The translations under genes were made by a program, and so were the position numbers. Shown in pieces: positions 51,334 to 59,154 of a stretch of 59,154 bases of DNA; position 1 is the stretch's first letter, and each line of letters begins with the position of its first letter. The notes under the pieces were generated by a model. It did no database searches, was not told where the DNA came from, and saw only the letters and a program-made list of their open reading frames with translations. Location of the stretch: NCBI GenBank assembly GCA_903960135.1, contig CAJBZP010000087.1, positions 1 to 59,154 of the forward strand, in the 5' to 3' direction. The DNA comes from an uncultured Actinomycetes bacterium. Its GTDB lineage: Bacteria; Actinomycetota; Actinomycetes; S36-B12.

Positions 51334-52500
51334 GTGTCCTTCACCCTCAAAGTTGATGCCACTAAGTGGCGCGACCACCTTTCTGCAGTTAACGAGGCAG
51401 CAAAGCGAACCACCGGATCCAATGCCGTTGGGGTTATCAAGGGCAACGGCTACGGGTTCGGTCAGTCCTTGCTCGCCAACGAGGCCGATCGACTGGGCCT
51501 TGACACCGTTGCGGTCGGCACCGTATTCGAGATCGACGAAGTGCTCAATGATTTTTATGGTGACGTTATTGTGCTCGAGCCATTTGAGCCTCGCGATCTC
51601 GCTGCGGCAACCGCTTGGTGGATGGCCGGCCAGCGGCACGATGCATCTCGGCTTGTGCGTACCGTCTCAAGTGAGAGCGCACTGCGAGCTTTGATTGACG
51701 GCCCCGGTGCGGTGCGCATCTTGCTAGAGGCTCAGACCTCCATGCATCGTTTCGGCTTCAGTGAGTCAGATCTGCTTCGCAGCCTCTCTGACCCCGCTGT
51801 CCGCGCGGCACTTTCTAGTGGCCACGTTCAGGTACTTGGCCTATCGCTGCACCTGCCGTTGGAGCAACCTGCCGACGAGGTAAGCATTCAGGGGATGGCC
51901 AGTGGCACGGCGCGAGTCCGCGAGGTCACCCGGTGGGCCGGACTCTGGCAAGCCGAGACCGCAGTTTGGAGTGGCTCCCACGCACCCGCGAGCACCCTTT
52001 GGGTTTCCCACCTGGACGACTCCGAGTTGGCCGCGGTCGCCCGAACCGCCGACGAGTTGGCAATTCGTGCCCGCACCGGCACTCGCCTTTGGCTCGGTAC
52101 GCGGCCCGCGTTAGCGGTCACGGGCACCGTGCTCGCGGTGCACCCGCTGCCAAGTGGCACACATATTGGTTACCGGCAACGCACCGGCCCGAAGGACAGC
52201 ACCCTCATAGTTGTCTCCGGTGGCACGGCCCACGGCATCGGTCTGGCGGCCCCGACACCTGCGGCCTCCCTTCGGCAACGGGCCGTTACCGCTGGCACCG
52301 GTGTCCTCGACGCGGCCGGGCGCGCACTTTCACCATTTAGTTGGGCCGGTAGTAGGCGTTGGTTTGCCGAGCCACCCCACCAGCATCACTCGATGCTATG
52401 GCTGCCCCGCGGGTGCGTTATCCCTGCAGTAGGCGATCAAGTTCCGGCCGAAGTGCGATTTACTACCTCGCGATTTGATGCCGTGATCGGGTTCGACTAG
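51334..52500 (+). CDS. Alanine racemase-like PLP protein
   Basis: AVGVIKGNGYGFGQSLLANEADRLGLDTVAVGTVFE; directly downstream of femX-like gene; GTG start. Confidence 0.82.
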   Translation: MSFTLKVDATKWRDHLSAVNEAAKRTTGSNAVGVIKGNGYGFGQSLLANEADRLGLDTVAVGTVFEIDEVLNDFYGDVIVLEPFEPRDLAAATAWWMAGQRHDASRLVRTVSSESALRALIDGPGAVRILLEAQTSMHRFGFSESDLLRSLSDPAVRAALSSGHVQVLGLSLHLPLEQPADEVSIQGMASGTARVREVTRWAGLWQAETAVWSGSHAPASTLWVSHLDDSELAAVARTADELAIRARTGTRLWLGTRPALAVTGTVLAVHPLPSGTHIGYRQRTGPKDSTLIVVSGGTAHGIGLAAPTPAASLRQRAVTAGTGVLDAAGRALSPFSWAGSRRWFAEPPHQHHSMLWLPRGCVIPAVGDQVPAEVRFTTSRFDAVIGFD

Positions 52501-52504
52501 GTAC

Positions 52505-53896
52505 TCACGCACGCCTAAGCGTGAAGACGTCTGCAGACTTGTCGTAAGGGCCGCCACCGGGATCATCGGCATCTTCGGTAAACCCATCACTGCGAACCGG
52601 ATCATGTTCAGGTTGGACGATGTCACGAATTACCATGATGGCGAAATAGCTTGTCGCCGCAATATGCACGAGAATTGCCAATGCGTACCACTGTTGGGTT
52701 AAACCCTTCACATCCGCATTTCCGTAGCCGACCAAGAACCACCACACCGCGACGAAGTAGATAACTTCGCCCACCTGCCAAATTATGAAGTCTCGCCACT
52801 TCGGCCTTGCTAATACCGCCAGGGGGATCAACCAAAGCACGTACTGCGGCGAATAGACCTTGTTCGTCACCGCAAATGCCGCGATGATCAAGAAAAGTAA
52901 CTGCGCCAGTCGCGGTCGCCGCTTCGCGCGCAGAGCAAGGATGGCGATCGCAAGACACATAACTAGGAAGCAGCCTGTCGCCACCATGTTCAAGATTTCA
53001 TTTGAAACATTTGGTAACTCCAACTGGCTGAGCGCGAACCAAAATGACCCGAAATCCTGGCCGCGGCTCTGACTGAATGTGTAGAAGAAAGCCCAGCCAT
53101 CAAAATTGCCGACGATGAACGGTACGTTCACCATCAACCAAGTCAATACCGTGCCACCCACCAGCGCCGCGAACGGCCGCCACTTGCCAGAGCGCATCGT
53201 CAACACCAAGAAGGCACCGAGGAACAGCAAGGGATAAAACTTTGCGGCAACTGCAAGGCCAAGTAGGAGGCCGGCCGCAAACGGTCGGTTGCGCGACCAC
53301 AGCAGCAGTGCGATGCCGGCGAATGCCAGTGGCAGTAGATCCCAGTTGATAGTGGCTGCAAGTAGCACGCCGGGGGCTAAAGCGAACATCGCTGCGTCCC
53401 ATGGGCGCCGACGCACCGTAAGTGCCGTAGCGACAACGGCGACCACGAGTGGGATGAAAAGCAAAACGACGTTAACGTCGAAGAAGACAGTGCTCGCGGG
53501 CATACTCGGCACGATGGCCGTGATAACCCGAGTGATCATCGCCGCCACCTGCATAAAGATGCCGGTTATCACTGGGTATTCAAGTGGTGTTTGACCCGGC
53601 ATGGTCTGCAGATAAGGCAAGAGACCGTCAGCGAACCCGCGAAGTGAAAACAGCGGCGGGATATCCGAGTAGCAAAGGTGCTCGTAGTTCTCCGGCGACA
53701 CCCAACCGCTATTTCGGCAGGAGAGATCAAGAACATAGCCGATGGCATAGACGCTGGCCGAGAGGGCAATCAGTACCCGAATGGGGTTCCACCAATTGTT
53801 CTTACTTCGAAAGCTCCCGATCGGACCACCGATCGAACCACTTGCATCAGCGGCAATCGAGTCAGCGTGTGAGGGCTCGACAATCTGATTGGTCAT
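52505..53896 (-). CDS. Glycosyltransferase 87 (DUF2029) family membrane protein, Rv0051-like
   Basis: Multi-TM; YPVITGIFMQ, AATINWDLLPLAFAGIALLLWSRNRP, FYPLLFLGAFLVL. Confidence 0.85.
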   Translation of the reverse strand: MTNQIVEPSHADSIAADASGSIGGPIGSFRSKNNWWNPIRVLIALSASVYAIGYVLDLSCRNSGWVSPENYEHLCYSDIPPLFSLRGFADGLLPYLQTMPGQTPLEYPVITGIFMQVAAMITRVITAIVPSMPASTVFFDVNVVLLFIPLVVAVVATALTVRRRPWDAAMFALAPGVLLAATINWDLLPLAFAGIALLLWSRNRPFAAGLLLGLAVAAKFYPLLFLGAFLVLTMRSGKWRPFAALVGGTVLTWLMVNVPFIVGNFDGWAFFYTFSQSRGQDFGSFWFALSQLELPNVSNEILNMVATGCFLVMCLAIAILALRAKRRPRLAQLLFLIIAAFAVTNKVYSPQYVLWLIPLAVLARPKWRDFIIWQVGEVIYFVAVWWFLVGYGNADVKGLTQQWYALAILVHIAATSYFAIMVIRDIVQPEHDPVRSDGFTEDADDPGGGPYDKSADVFTLRRA

Positions 53897-56085
53897 CCAG
53901 GCACCGCCTCGTCAATAGGCGGCGCTGGTGGGCCATCACTTGGTGCCGGGGCCTCCCCCGGATCAGGTGCGATCTCATCACCGGGCGAAATTGGCTCCGG
54001 CGCACTCTCAGTTGGTATTGGCTCGGTACTGGCGGAAGCTTCAACCGTGGGTTCCGGGCCGAACTCCATCACGCTCGGCGTCGGACAGTAGGAGGGTACC
54101 GGCGTGCCGTCGGTGGGCATGATCAATGGGCAGTCGGGTGCTTTTGTCAGCTCGCCGGTCGGCGCAGCGAACTGGAGTACGGGCTCATTTTGCAGCGCAG
54201 CGGTCATGAATGCGGTCCAGATTGCGGCCGGATACGAGCCACCGGTCACCGTATCCAAGCCACCGGTACCCGAAAGCGAAACCGGTAGCCCACTTGCGTC
54301 CTCTTTTGCCATCAGAACAGCGGTCGCCAATTGTGGGGTGTACCCAACAAACCACGCACTCTTGTTTTCATCAGTAGTTCCGGTCTTCGCTGCTGCCGGG
54401 CGCCCAAGTTTTTGTGCGGCAAATGCGGTGCCGTCGGTCACTACCTTGTTTAATGTGTAGCTCACACTGTTGGCGATCTCGGGTTCGAATGCCGCAATCG
54501 TCTTTGGTTGGTACTCATATAGCAAGCCCCCGTTGAAACCCAGCACCGACTTAATATAGGTCGTCTCGGCCTGCACGCCACTCGCGGCGAAAGTGGCGTA
54601 CGCATTAGCCATACTCAACCCAGACGGTGACGCGGTGCCGAGCACGAACGTTAAATCCAAGCTGTCGAGATTTAGACCAGGCGTGGTCTCAGGAACACCA
54701 GCACGGATTGCCGAATCGGCCACCGCATCCACACCGACTTCTGACTCCAACTGCACATAGGCGCTGTTGATGCTGAACTCGGTCGCTTGCAGCAGCGTCA
54801 CCGGGCCGTAAGACTTATCACCATAGTTCGAAAATGTGTAGCCGTTGACCGTCGATGGCGAATCACCGTTCAACTCAGTGCCAAGTGGCACCCCTTGCTC
54901 AAATGCTGCAGCCAGGGCAAAGGGTTTGAATGTCGACCCGGCTTGCGCGAATTCTCTGGTGGCATTGTTGATCTGATCATCGATGAAGTTCTTGCCCGCA
55001 TACATAGCTACTACTTCACCGGTGCCCGGCCGGACCGCTGCTAAACCGATGCGCAGGCCCTCGGTGTTGGCGTCCGGGCCCGACTTGCGAACCGCGATGG
55101 TCGCGGCTTTTTGTGCAGCCTGATCGAAAGTCGATGTGATGCGAAGTCCGCCGCGTTGAATCTCAGTCTCGTCAAAGCCTAAGTCGATTAGTTGGTCGGT
55201 GACGGCTTGCAGTAAGAACCCGGTTTGCCCACCGAGGCGGTTGCCGGCTCTTTGCTCATTGATCTCCGGGAACCTGGCCGCCTTGCGCTGTTGCGGAGTC
55301 AGCCAGCCCTGCTCAACCATGGAATCCAGAACATAAGTCCATCGGGCCTTTAACGCAGGCAGATTGTCCTCGGGCGCTAAGCCATTTGGTGATTTGATGA
55401 CGGCAGCAAGTACTGCCGCCTGTGAAACATCAAGGTTCTCCACGGTAGTACCGAAGTACGCGATCGAGGCGGCTTCAATTCCGTACGCGCCGCGGCCGAA
55501 GTAGATGGTGTTCAGGTAATCCTCGAGGATCTGATCCTTGGAGACAACGGTCTCCAATTTGAAGGCGAGAAGTAGTTCCTTTGCCTTGCGACTCCACGAC
55601 CTATCCTGAGTTAAGTATGCGTTCTTCGCGTATTGCTGAGTGATGGTGGAGCCACCTTGGGTTGACCCACCCTGCAAGTTGTTTAGCACCGCGCGCCCGA
55701 TCCCAAGTGGCGAAATCCCGCCATGCTCATAGAAGGAGCGGTCTTCAGCGGCGAGTACCGCATGTTGTGCATCGAGTGGAACATCAGCGAGCGCCACACT
55801 GCGCCGCGTGGCTTCACCGAGGCGACCTAGTTCGGTCTGACCGTCGGCCCAATAGACGATGGTCGCCTCACTCGTTGAAACTTCATTGGGCGACGGCACG
55901 GTGGTAAGTGATACCGCCAGCGCGAATGCGCCGACGCCGAGTGCCGCCAGCACCACAAAAATAATGATGAGGCCCCGTAACCAGTGCCGCTTTCGCTTCT
56001 TGGGGCGACTACTCGCAGGTGGAGCCGGGCGCGATTTCACCGCCTTGTTCGCGGTCTTCTTCGCGGGCTGGCGAGGGGTGCTCAC
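53893..56085 (-). CDS. Bifunctional penicillin-binding protein (PBP1A/PonA type)
   Basis: AEDRSFYEHGGI, GGSTITQQYAKN (GT51); STFKPF, NSAYVQLE, AAKTGTTDENKSAWFVGYTP (transpeptidase). Confidence 0.96.
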   Translation of the reverse strand: MSTPRQPAKKTANKAVKSRPAPPASSRPKKRKRHWLRGLIIIFVVLAALGVGAFALAVSLTTVPSPNEVSTSEATIVYWADGQTELGRLGEATRRSVALADVPLDAQHAVLAAEDRSFYEHGGISPLGIGRAVLNNLQGGSTQGGSTITQQYAKNAYLTQDRSWSRKAKELLLAFKLETVVSKDQILEDYLNTIYFGRGAYGIEAASIAYFGTTVENLDVSQAAVLAAVIKSPNGLAPEDNLPALKARWTYVLDSMVEQGWLTPQQRKAARFPEINEQRAGNRLGGQTGFLLQAVTDQLIDLGFDETEIQRGGLRITSTFDQAAQKAATIAVRKSGPDANTEGLRIGLAAVRPGTGEVVAMYAGKNFIDDQINNATREFAQAGSTFKPFALAAAFEQGVPLGTELNGDSPSTVNGYTFSNYGDKSYGPVTLLQATEFSINSAYVQLESEVGVDAVADSAIRAGVPETTPGLNLDSLDLTFVLGTASPSGLSMANAYATFAASGVQAETTYIKSVLGFNGGLLYEYQPKTIAAFEPEIANSVSYTLNKVVTDGTAFAAQKLGRPAAAKTGTTDENKSAWFVGYTPQLATAVLMAKEDASGLPVSLSGTGGLDTVTGGSYPAAIWTAFMTAALQNEPVLQFAAPTGELTKAPDCPLIMPTDGTPVPSYCPTPSVMEFGPEPTVEASASTEPIPTESAPEPISPGDEIAPDPGEAPAPSDGPPAPPIDEAVPG

Positions 56086-56134
56086 GGTGACCTCACTGAC
56101 GGGGAAGGTTCAGGTCGGCCCCACTAAGGCTGAC

Positions 56135-56656
56135 CTAGGCCTCCATGAGATCACGGGGGGCCGCCAAAGCGCGCCGCGGCACACCGTCACCGAGGACATA
56201 GGACTTAGTCAGGTAGTTCCAGTGGCAGCGCTGGCAGACCTCAACTACGTAGACCTTGAATCGGCCGAACTGGGTTGCCATCGCCCCCAGCTCATCACTT
56301 CGTCGGACCCGACCGGAGTAGGGCCCGAGTTCGTCGCCATACACGTAGGTGACAGTGACAAAGCCCTGATCACGGCAAACCGGGCACGGCAGGGCCGTTA
56401 GTTCACCGTGGAATTTGGCCGCACGCAGCAGGTAGGTGTCGGCGTCGCAGAACTCGCTGCTCAAGGCCCCGCCGTTGAAGAAGGTGTGCAGTGCACTTCG
56501 CCGTTGCAGTGCGAAGTCGACAACCGACCGAGGTGCCGCCGGGTCTGAGACGTCCTCCGGCTCAGCTACTGGTTCGCGCCTACTTGACGTATTGCCCTTA
56601 CCGGGCTCACCGCGGACGACACTGCCCCGCACACCGGAACGTCTGGGCACGGCCAC
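56135..56656 (-). CDS. DUF5318 family protein
   Basis: RSALHTFFNGGALSSEFCDADTYLLRAAKFHG...CPVCRDQGFVTVTYVYGDELG...CQRCHWNYLTKSYVLG. Confidence 0.85.
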   Translation of the reverse strand: MAVPRRSGVRGSVVRGEPGKGNTSSRREPVAEPEDVSDPAAPRSVVDFALQRRSALHTFFNGGALSSEFCDADTYLLRAAKFHGELTALPCPVCRDQGFVTVTYVYGDELGPYSGRVRRSDELGAMATQFGRFKVYVVEVCQRCHWNYLTKSYVLGDGVPRRALAAPRDLMEA

Positions 56657-56750
56657 AAGCCCAGATCCTACGCGATGTTTGGGCTACCGGCCCCGGAGCA
56701 CCGCCAACCGCCGGAGCGCGGGCCACCCGTGCGGGAGCGGCTTTAGGCTG

Positions 56751-56785
56751 TTGACGGATATATCGTGGCGATATATCGTAGACAG
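56751..56785 (+). promoter_or_regulatory. Candidate PadR promoter/operator: TTGACG ... GATATATCG-TGG-CGATATATC
   Basis: Perfect 9-bp-arm inverted repeat at 56757-56777 following a TTGACG -35-like box; TATCGT at 56774. Confidence 0.65.
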
Positions 56786-57373
56786 GTGGCCGCCCGCACT
56801 GATCTCCTCGAGTTTGCCTCCTTGGGCGTGCTGGCAGCGGGCCCACTCCACGGTTACGCCCTGCGTAAGTCGCTGACCGAGATCCTCGGCCCGTTTCGCG
56901 CACTGTCCTATGGCTCGCTGTACCCATGCCTTCGCCGACTCCAAGACCGTGGCTGGATCGAGCAACTCGGTGCGGTTCCTGGTACCACTACCAAGCGCGC
57001 CCGGGTTGTTTATGCCCTTACCGGTGATGGCAAGGATGCCTTCGCCGAATGGGCGAACCAACCCGGATCTGATGCGTGGGACGACGAAGGCTTCGCAACC
57101 CGGTTGGCCTTCTTCTCACGCACCGAGGCAAGTGTGCGATTGCGGATCCTTGAAGGTCGCCGCTCGCGACTCGAAGAACAACTGGCCCTAATGCGCGAAT
57201 CGATGAAACGCGGACGCGATCGAATGGACACCTTCCTGCTGCAGATGCAAGAGCACGGGGTTGAGGGTGCGGAGCGTGAAGTTTCCTGGCTTAACAGTTT
57301 GATCCTTGCCGAAAGAAACCTGCCGAAGGTCGGCACATCAATTCCCCCAAAGGTAAAGAGGAGTAAGAAATGA
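56786..57373 (+). CDS. PadR family transcriptional regulator
   Basis: [24 protein letters not shown]...[23 protein letters not shown] at 56786 preferred because the track start (56765) lies inside the palindrome. Confidence 0.92.
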   Translation: MAARTDLLEFASLGVLAAGPLHGYALRKSLTEILGPFRALSYGSLYPCLRRLQDRGWIEQLGAVPGTTTKRARVVYALTGDGKDAFAEWANQPGSDAWDDEGFATRLAFFSRTEASVRLRILEGRRSRLEEQLALMRESMKRGRDRMDTFLLQMQEHGVEGAEREVSWLNSLILAERNLPKVGTSIPPKVKRSKK

Positions 57374-58449
57374 GTTCAATTCGCGTCGCTGTTGTCGGAG
57401 TCGGCAACTGCGCCTCATCGCTCGTGCAAGGCGTGGTGTTCTACAAGGACGCTGATCCTTCCGAGGTGGTACCCGGCCTAATGCACGTGCAGTTCGGGCC
57501 GTACCACGTGCGCGATGTCGAGTTCGTTGCCGCCTTCGATGTCGACTCCAAGAAGGTTGGCCTTGATCTTGCTGATGCCATTGGGGCTTCTGAGAACAAC
57601 ACCATCAAGATCTGCGACGTGCCACCGTCCGGGGTCAAGGTGCAACGCGGCCACACCTTGGATGGCCTCGGTAAGTACTACCGCGAAATGATCACCGAGT
57701 CAGACGCTGAGCCGGTAGATGTTGTTGCGGCCCTGAAGGCGGCACGCGTTGACATTGTGGTGTGCTACCTGCCGGTTGGATCTGATGCCGCAGCCAAGTA
57801 CTACGCACAGTGCGCTATCGATGCGGGTTGCGGTTTCGTTAACGCACTTCCGGTATTCATCGCCGGCACCCCAGAGTGGGCCAAGAAGTTTGAAGATGCT
57901 GGACTGCCGATCGTCGGTGACGACATCAAGAGTCAGGTCGGTGCCACCATCACCCATCGAGTGATGGCGAAGTTGTTCGAGGACCGTGGGGTCGTGTTGG
58001 ATCGCACCTACCAGTTAAATGTCGGCGGCAACATGGATTTCATGAACATGCTCGAGCGCGACCGCCTTGAGTCAAAGAAAATCTCGAAGACCCAATCGGT
58101 CACCTCCCAGGTGGGCCATGACCTCGGGGCCCGCAATGTGCATATCGGCCCATCCGATTACATCGCCTGGCTCGACGACCGCAAGTGGGCATTTGTCCGT
58201 CTGGAGGGCCGGGCCTTTGGCAATGTGCCGCTGAACCTGGAATACAAGCTTGAAGTCTGGGATTCGCCCAACAGCGCCGGGGTGATTATCGACGCGGTGC
58301 GGGCCGCGAAGATCGCCATGGATCGCGGCATTGGCGGACCAATTCTGTCGGCCTCCTCCTACTTCATGAAGTCCCCGCCGGTTCAGTACAACGACAGCCA
58401 GGCCAAACAGGCGGTTGAGGACTTCATCACCGGGGCGGTCGAGCGGTAA
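57370..58449 (+). CDS. ino1: myo-inositol-3-phosphate synthase
   Basis: [52 protein letters not shown]. Confidence 0.96.
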   Translation: MSSIRVAVVGVGNCASSLVQGVVFYKDADPSEVVPGLMHVQFGPYHVRDVEFVAAFDVDSKKVGLDLADAIGASENNTIKICDVPPSGVKVQRGHTLDGLGKYYREMITESDAEPVDVVAALKAARVDIVVCYLPVGSDAAAKYYAQCAIDAGCGFVNALPVFIAGTPEWAKKFEDAGLPIVGDDIKSQVGATITHRVMAKLFEDRGVVLDRTYQLNVGGNMDFMNMLERDRLESKKISKTQSVTSQVGHDLGARNVHIGPSDYIAWLDDRKWAFVRLEGRAFGNVPLNLEYKLEVWDSPNSAGVIIDAVRAAKIAMDRGIGGPILSASSYFMKSPPVQYNDSQAKQAVEDFITGAVER

Positions 58450-58492
58450 TCCGCCCGGGCTGAAAATACTTTGGCCGCAAATTGGCTACGGG

Positions 58493-58507
58493 ACCGTAAG
58501 TTACGGT
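58493..58507. promoter_or_regulatory. Palindrome ACCGTAA-G-TTACGGT upstream of a nitronate monooxygenase-like gene
   Basis: Perfect 7-bp arms, about 38 bp upstream of the start codon. Confidence 0.5.
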
Positions 58508-58545
58508 AGCGTAGGTTTCCTTCGCGCCTTATCTGGAGGAAACCT

Positions 58546-59154
58546 GTGCTTACCGCGGCTGAACTGCCCGCCATCATTCAAGGCGGGATGGGGGTTTCGG
58601 TCTCCTCGTGGCAGTTGGCCCGATCCGTGGCCCAGCAAGGTCACCTCGGCGTCGTCTCGGGTACCGCCCTTGACCTAGTGCTGGCGCGGCGCCTACAAGA
58701 TGGCGACGCAGGTGGGCACGCGCGCCGGGCCCTGGCCGCCTTCCCTGAACCGGCGATGGCCAAGCGCGTACTTGATCGCTACTTCATTGCCGGTGGCCGC
58801 GCCGCCGGCACCCCTTACAGCCCTATTCCCCGACTTGCGATTCGGCAACGTCGTGCCCTACAAGAACTTGCCGTCACCGGCAGCTTCGTCGATGTCTGGT
58901 TGGCTAAGGAAGGTCATGACGGCCTAGTCGGCATCAACTGCTTAGAGAAGATCCAGATGGCCACGCCGGCAACCCTTTATGGCGCGATGCTTGCGAATGT
59001 CGATACGGTCCTGATGGGCGCCGGCGTGCCGCGCAACATCCCCAACCTGCTAAATACGCTCGCCCGCAACGAAGCCGTTCACTTCCCGATTGACGTTGAT
59101 GGTGCCGACGACGGCGCATTCACCGTCGACTTTGATCCGATCGACCTAATGGGG
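58546..59154 (+). CDS. Nitronate monooxygenase-family (NPD) protein, 3' truncated by window end
   Basis: GTG preceded by GGAGGA; AAELPAIIQGGMGVSVSSWQLARSVAQQGHLGVVSGTALD; open to the window edge, so not in the ORF track. Confidence 0.82.
   Translation, partial: MLTAAELPAIIQGGMGVSVSSWQLARSVAQQGHLGVVSGTALDLVLARRLQDGDAGGHARRALAAFPEPAMAKRVLDRYFIAGGRAAGTPYSPIPRLAIRQRRALQELAVTGSFVDVWLAKEGHDGLVGINCLEKIQMATPATLYGAMLANVDTVLMGAGVPRNIPNLLNTLARNEAVHFPIDVDGADDGAFTVDFDPIDLMG

Noticed and set aside
53584-54288. 234-aa plus-strand ORF
   Set aside because: Antisense to the GT87 gene end and PBP C-terminus; Arg/Trp/Ser-rich, no domain.
56112-56136. Hairpin AGGTCGGCC-N7-GGCTGACCT as a terminator
   Set aside because: Overlaps the DUF5318 stop codon, has no T-tract and lies within a same-strand gene series; weak evidence.

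Overview
Actinobacterial chromosome window, apparently oriC-proximal in type. From the sequence and the supplied ORFs I read about 50 protein genes and one tRNA. Main blocks: (1) an NAD-dependent formate dehydrogenase (FdsB-like, 5' truncated by the window; FdsA) whose alpha subunit appears to carry a fused FdsD-like C-terminal domain, followed by a membrane Hdr-like Fe-S oxidoreductase. (2) A HigBA-type toxin-antitoxin pair, dcd, and a DUF2237 gene. (3) tRNA-Gly(CCC) followed by a decayed vapBC locus, an endonuclease fragment and an orphan lipoprotein. (4) A ubiA-dprE1-dprE2 decaprenyl-phospho-arabinose cluster. (5) Acyl-CoA dehydrogenase, CopC/CopD-CtaG, L,D-transpeptidase and nitrilase genes. 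(6) A branched-chain/pyruvate 2-oxoacid dehydrogenase operon divergent from an Lrp regulator. (7) A DosR/DosS-like pair with overlapping stop codons. (8) A peptide/amide hydrolysis neighbourhood. (9) An intact vapBC. (10) The conserved block dnaB(intein)-rplI-rpsR-ssb-rpsF-GT87-PBP-DUF5318-PadR-ino1, interrupted by lineage-specific inserts. Highlights: phased DnaA-box-like iterons in the dnaB divergent intergenic region, a DnaB intein with homing endonuclease motifs, the FdsA-FdsD fusion, a DprE1 with Ala at the benzothiazinone-target Cys position, several palindromic candidate operators, and a vapBC pseudogene with a TGG->TGA lesion. No CRISPR array, rRNA, transposase or prophage was seen. 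All homology calls are from memory of protein families; no searches were run.
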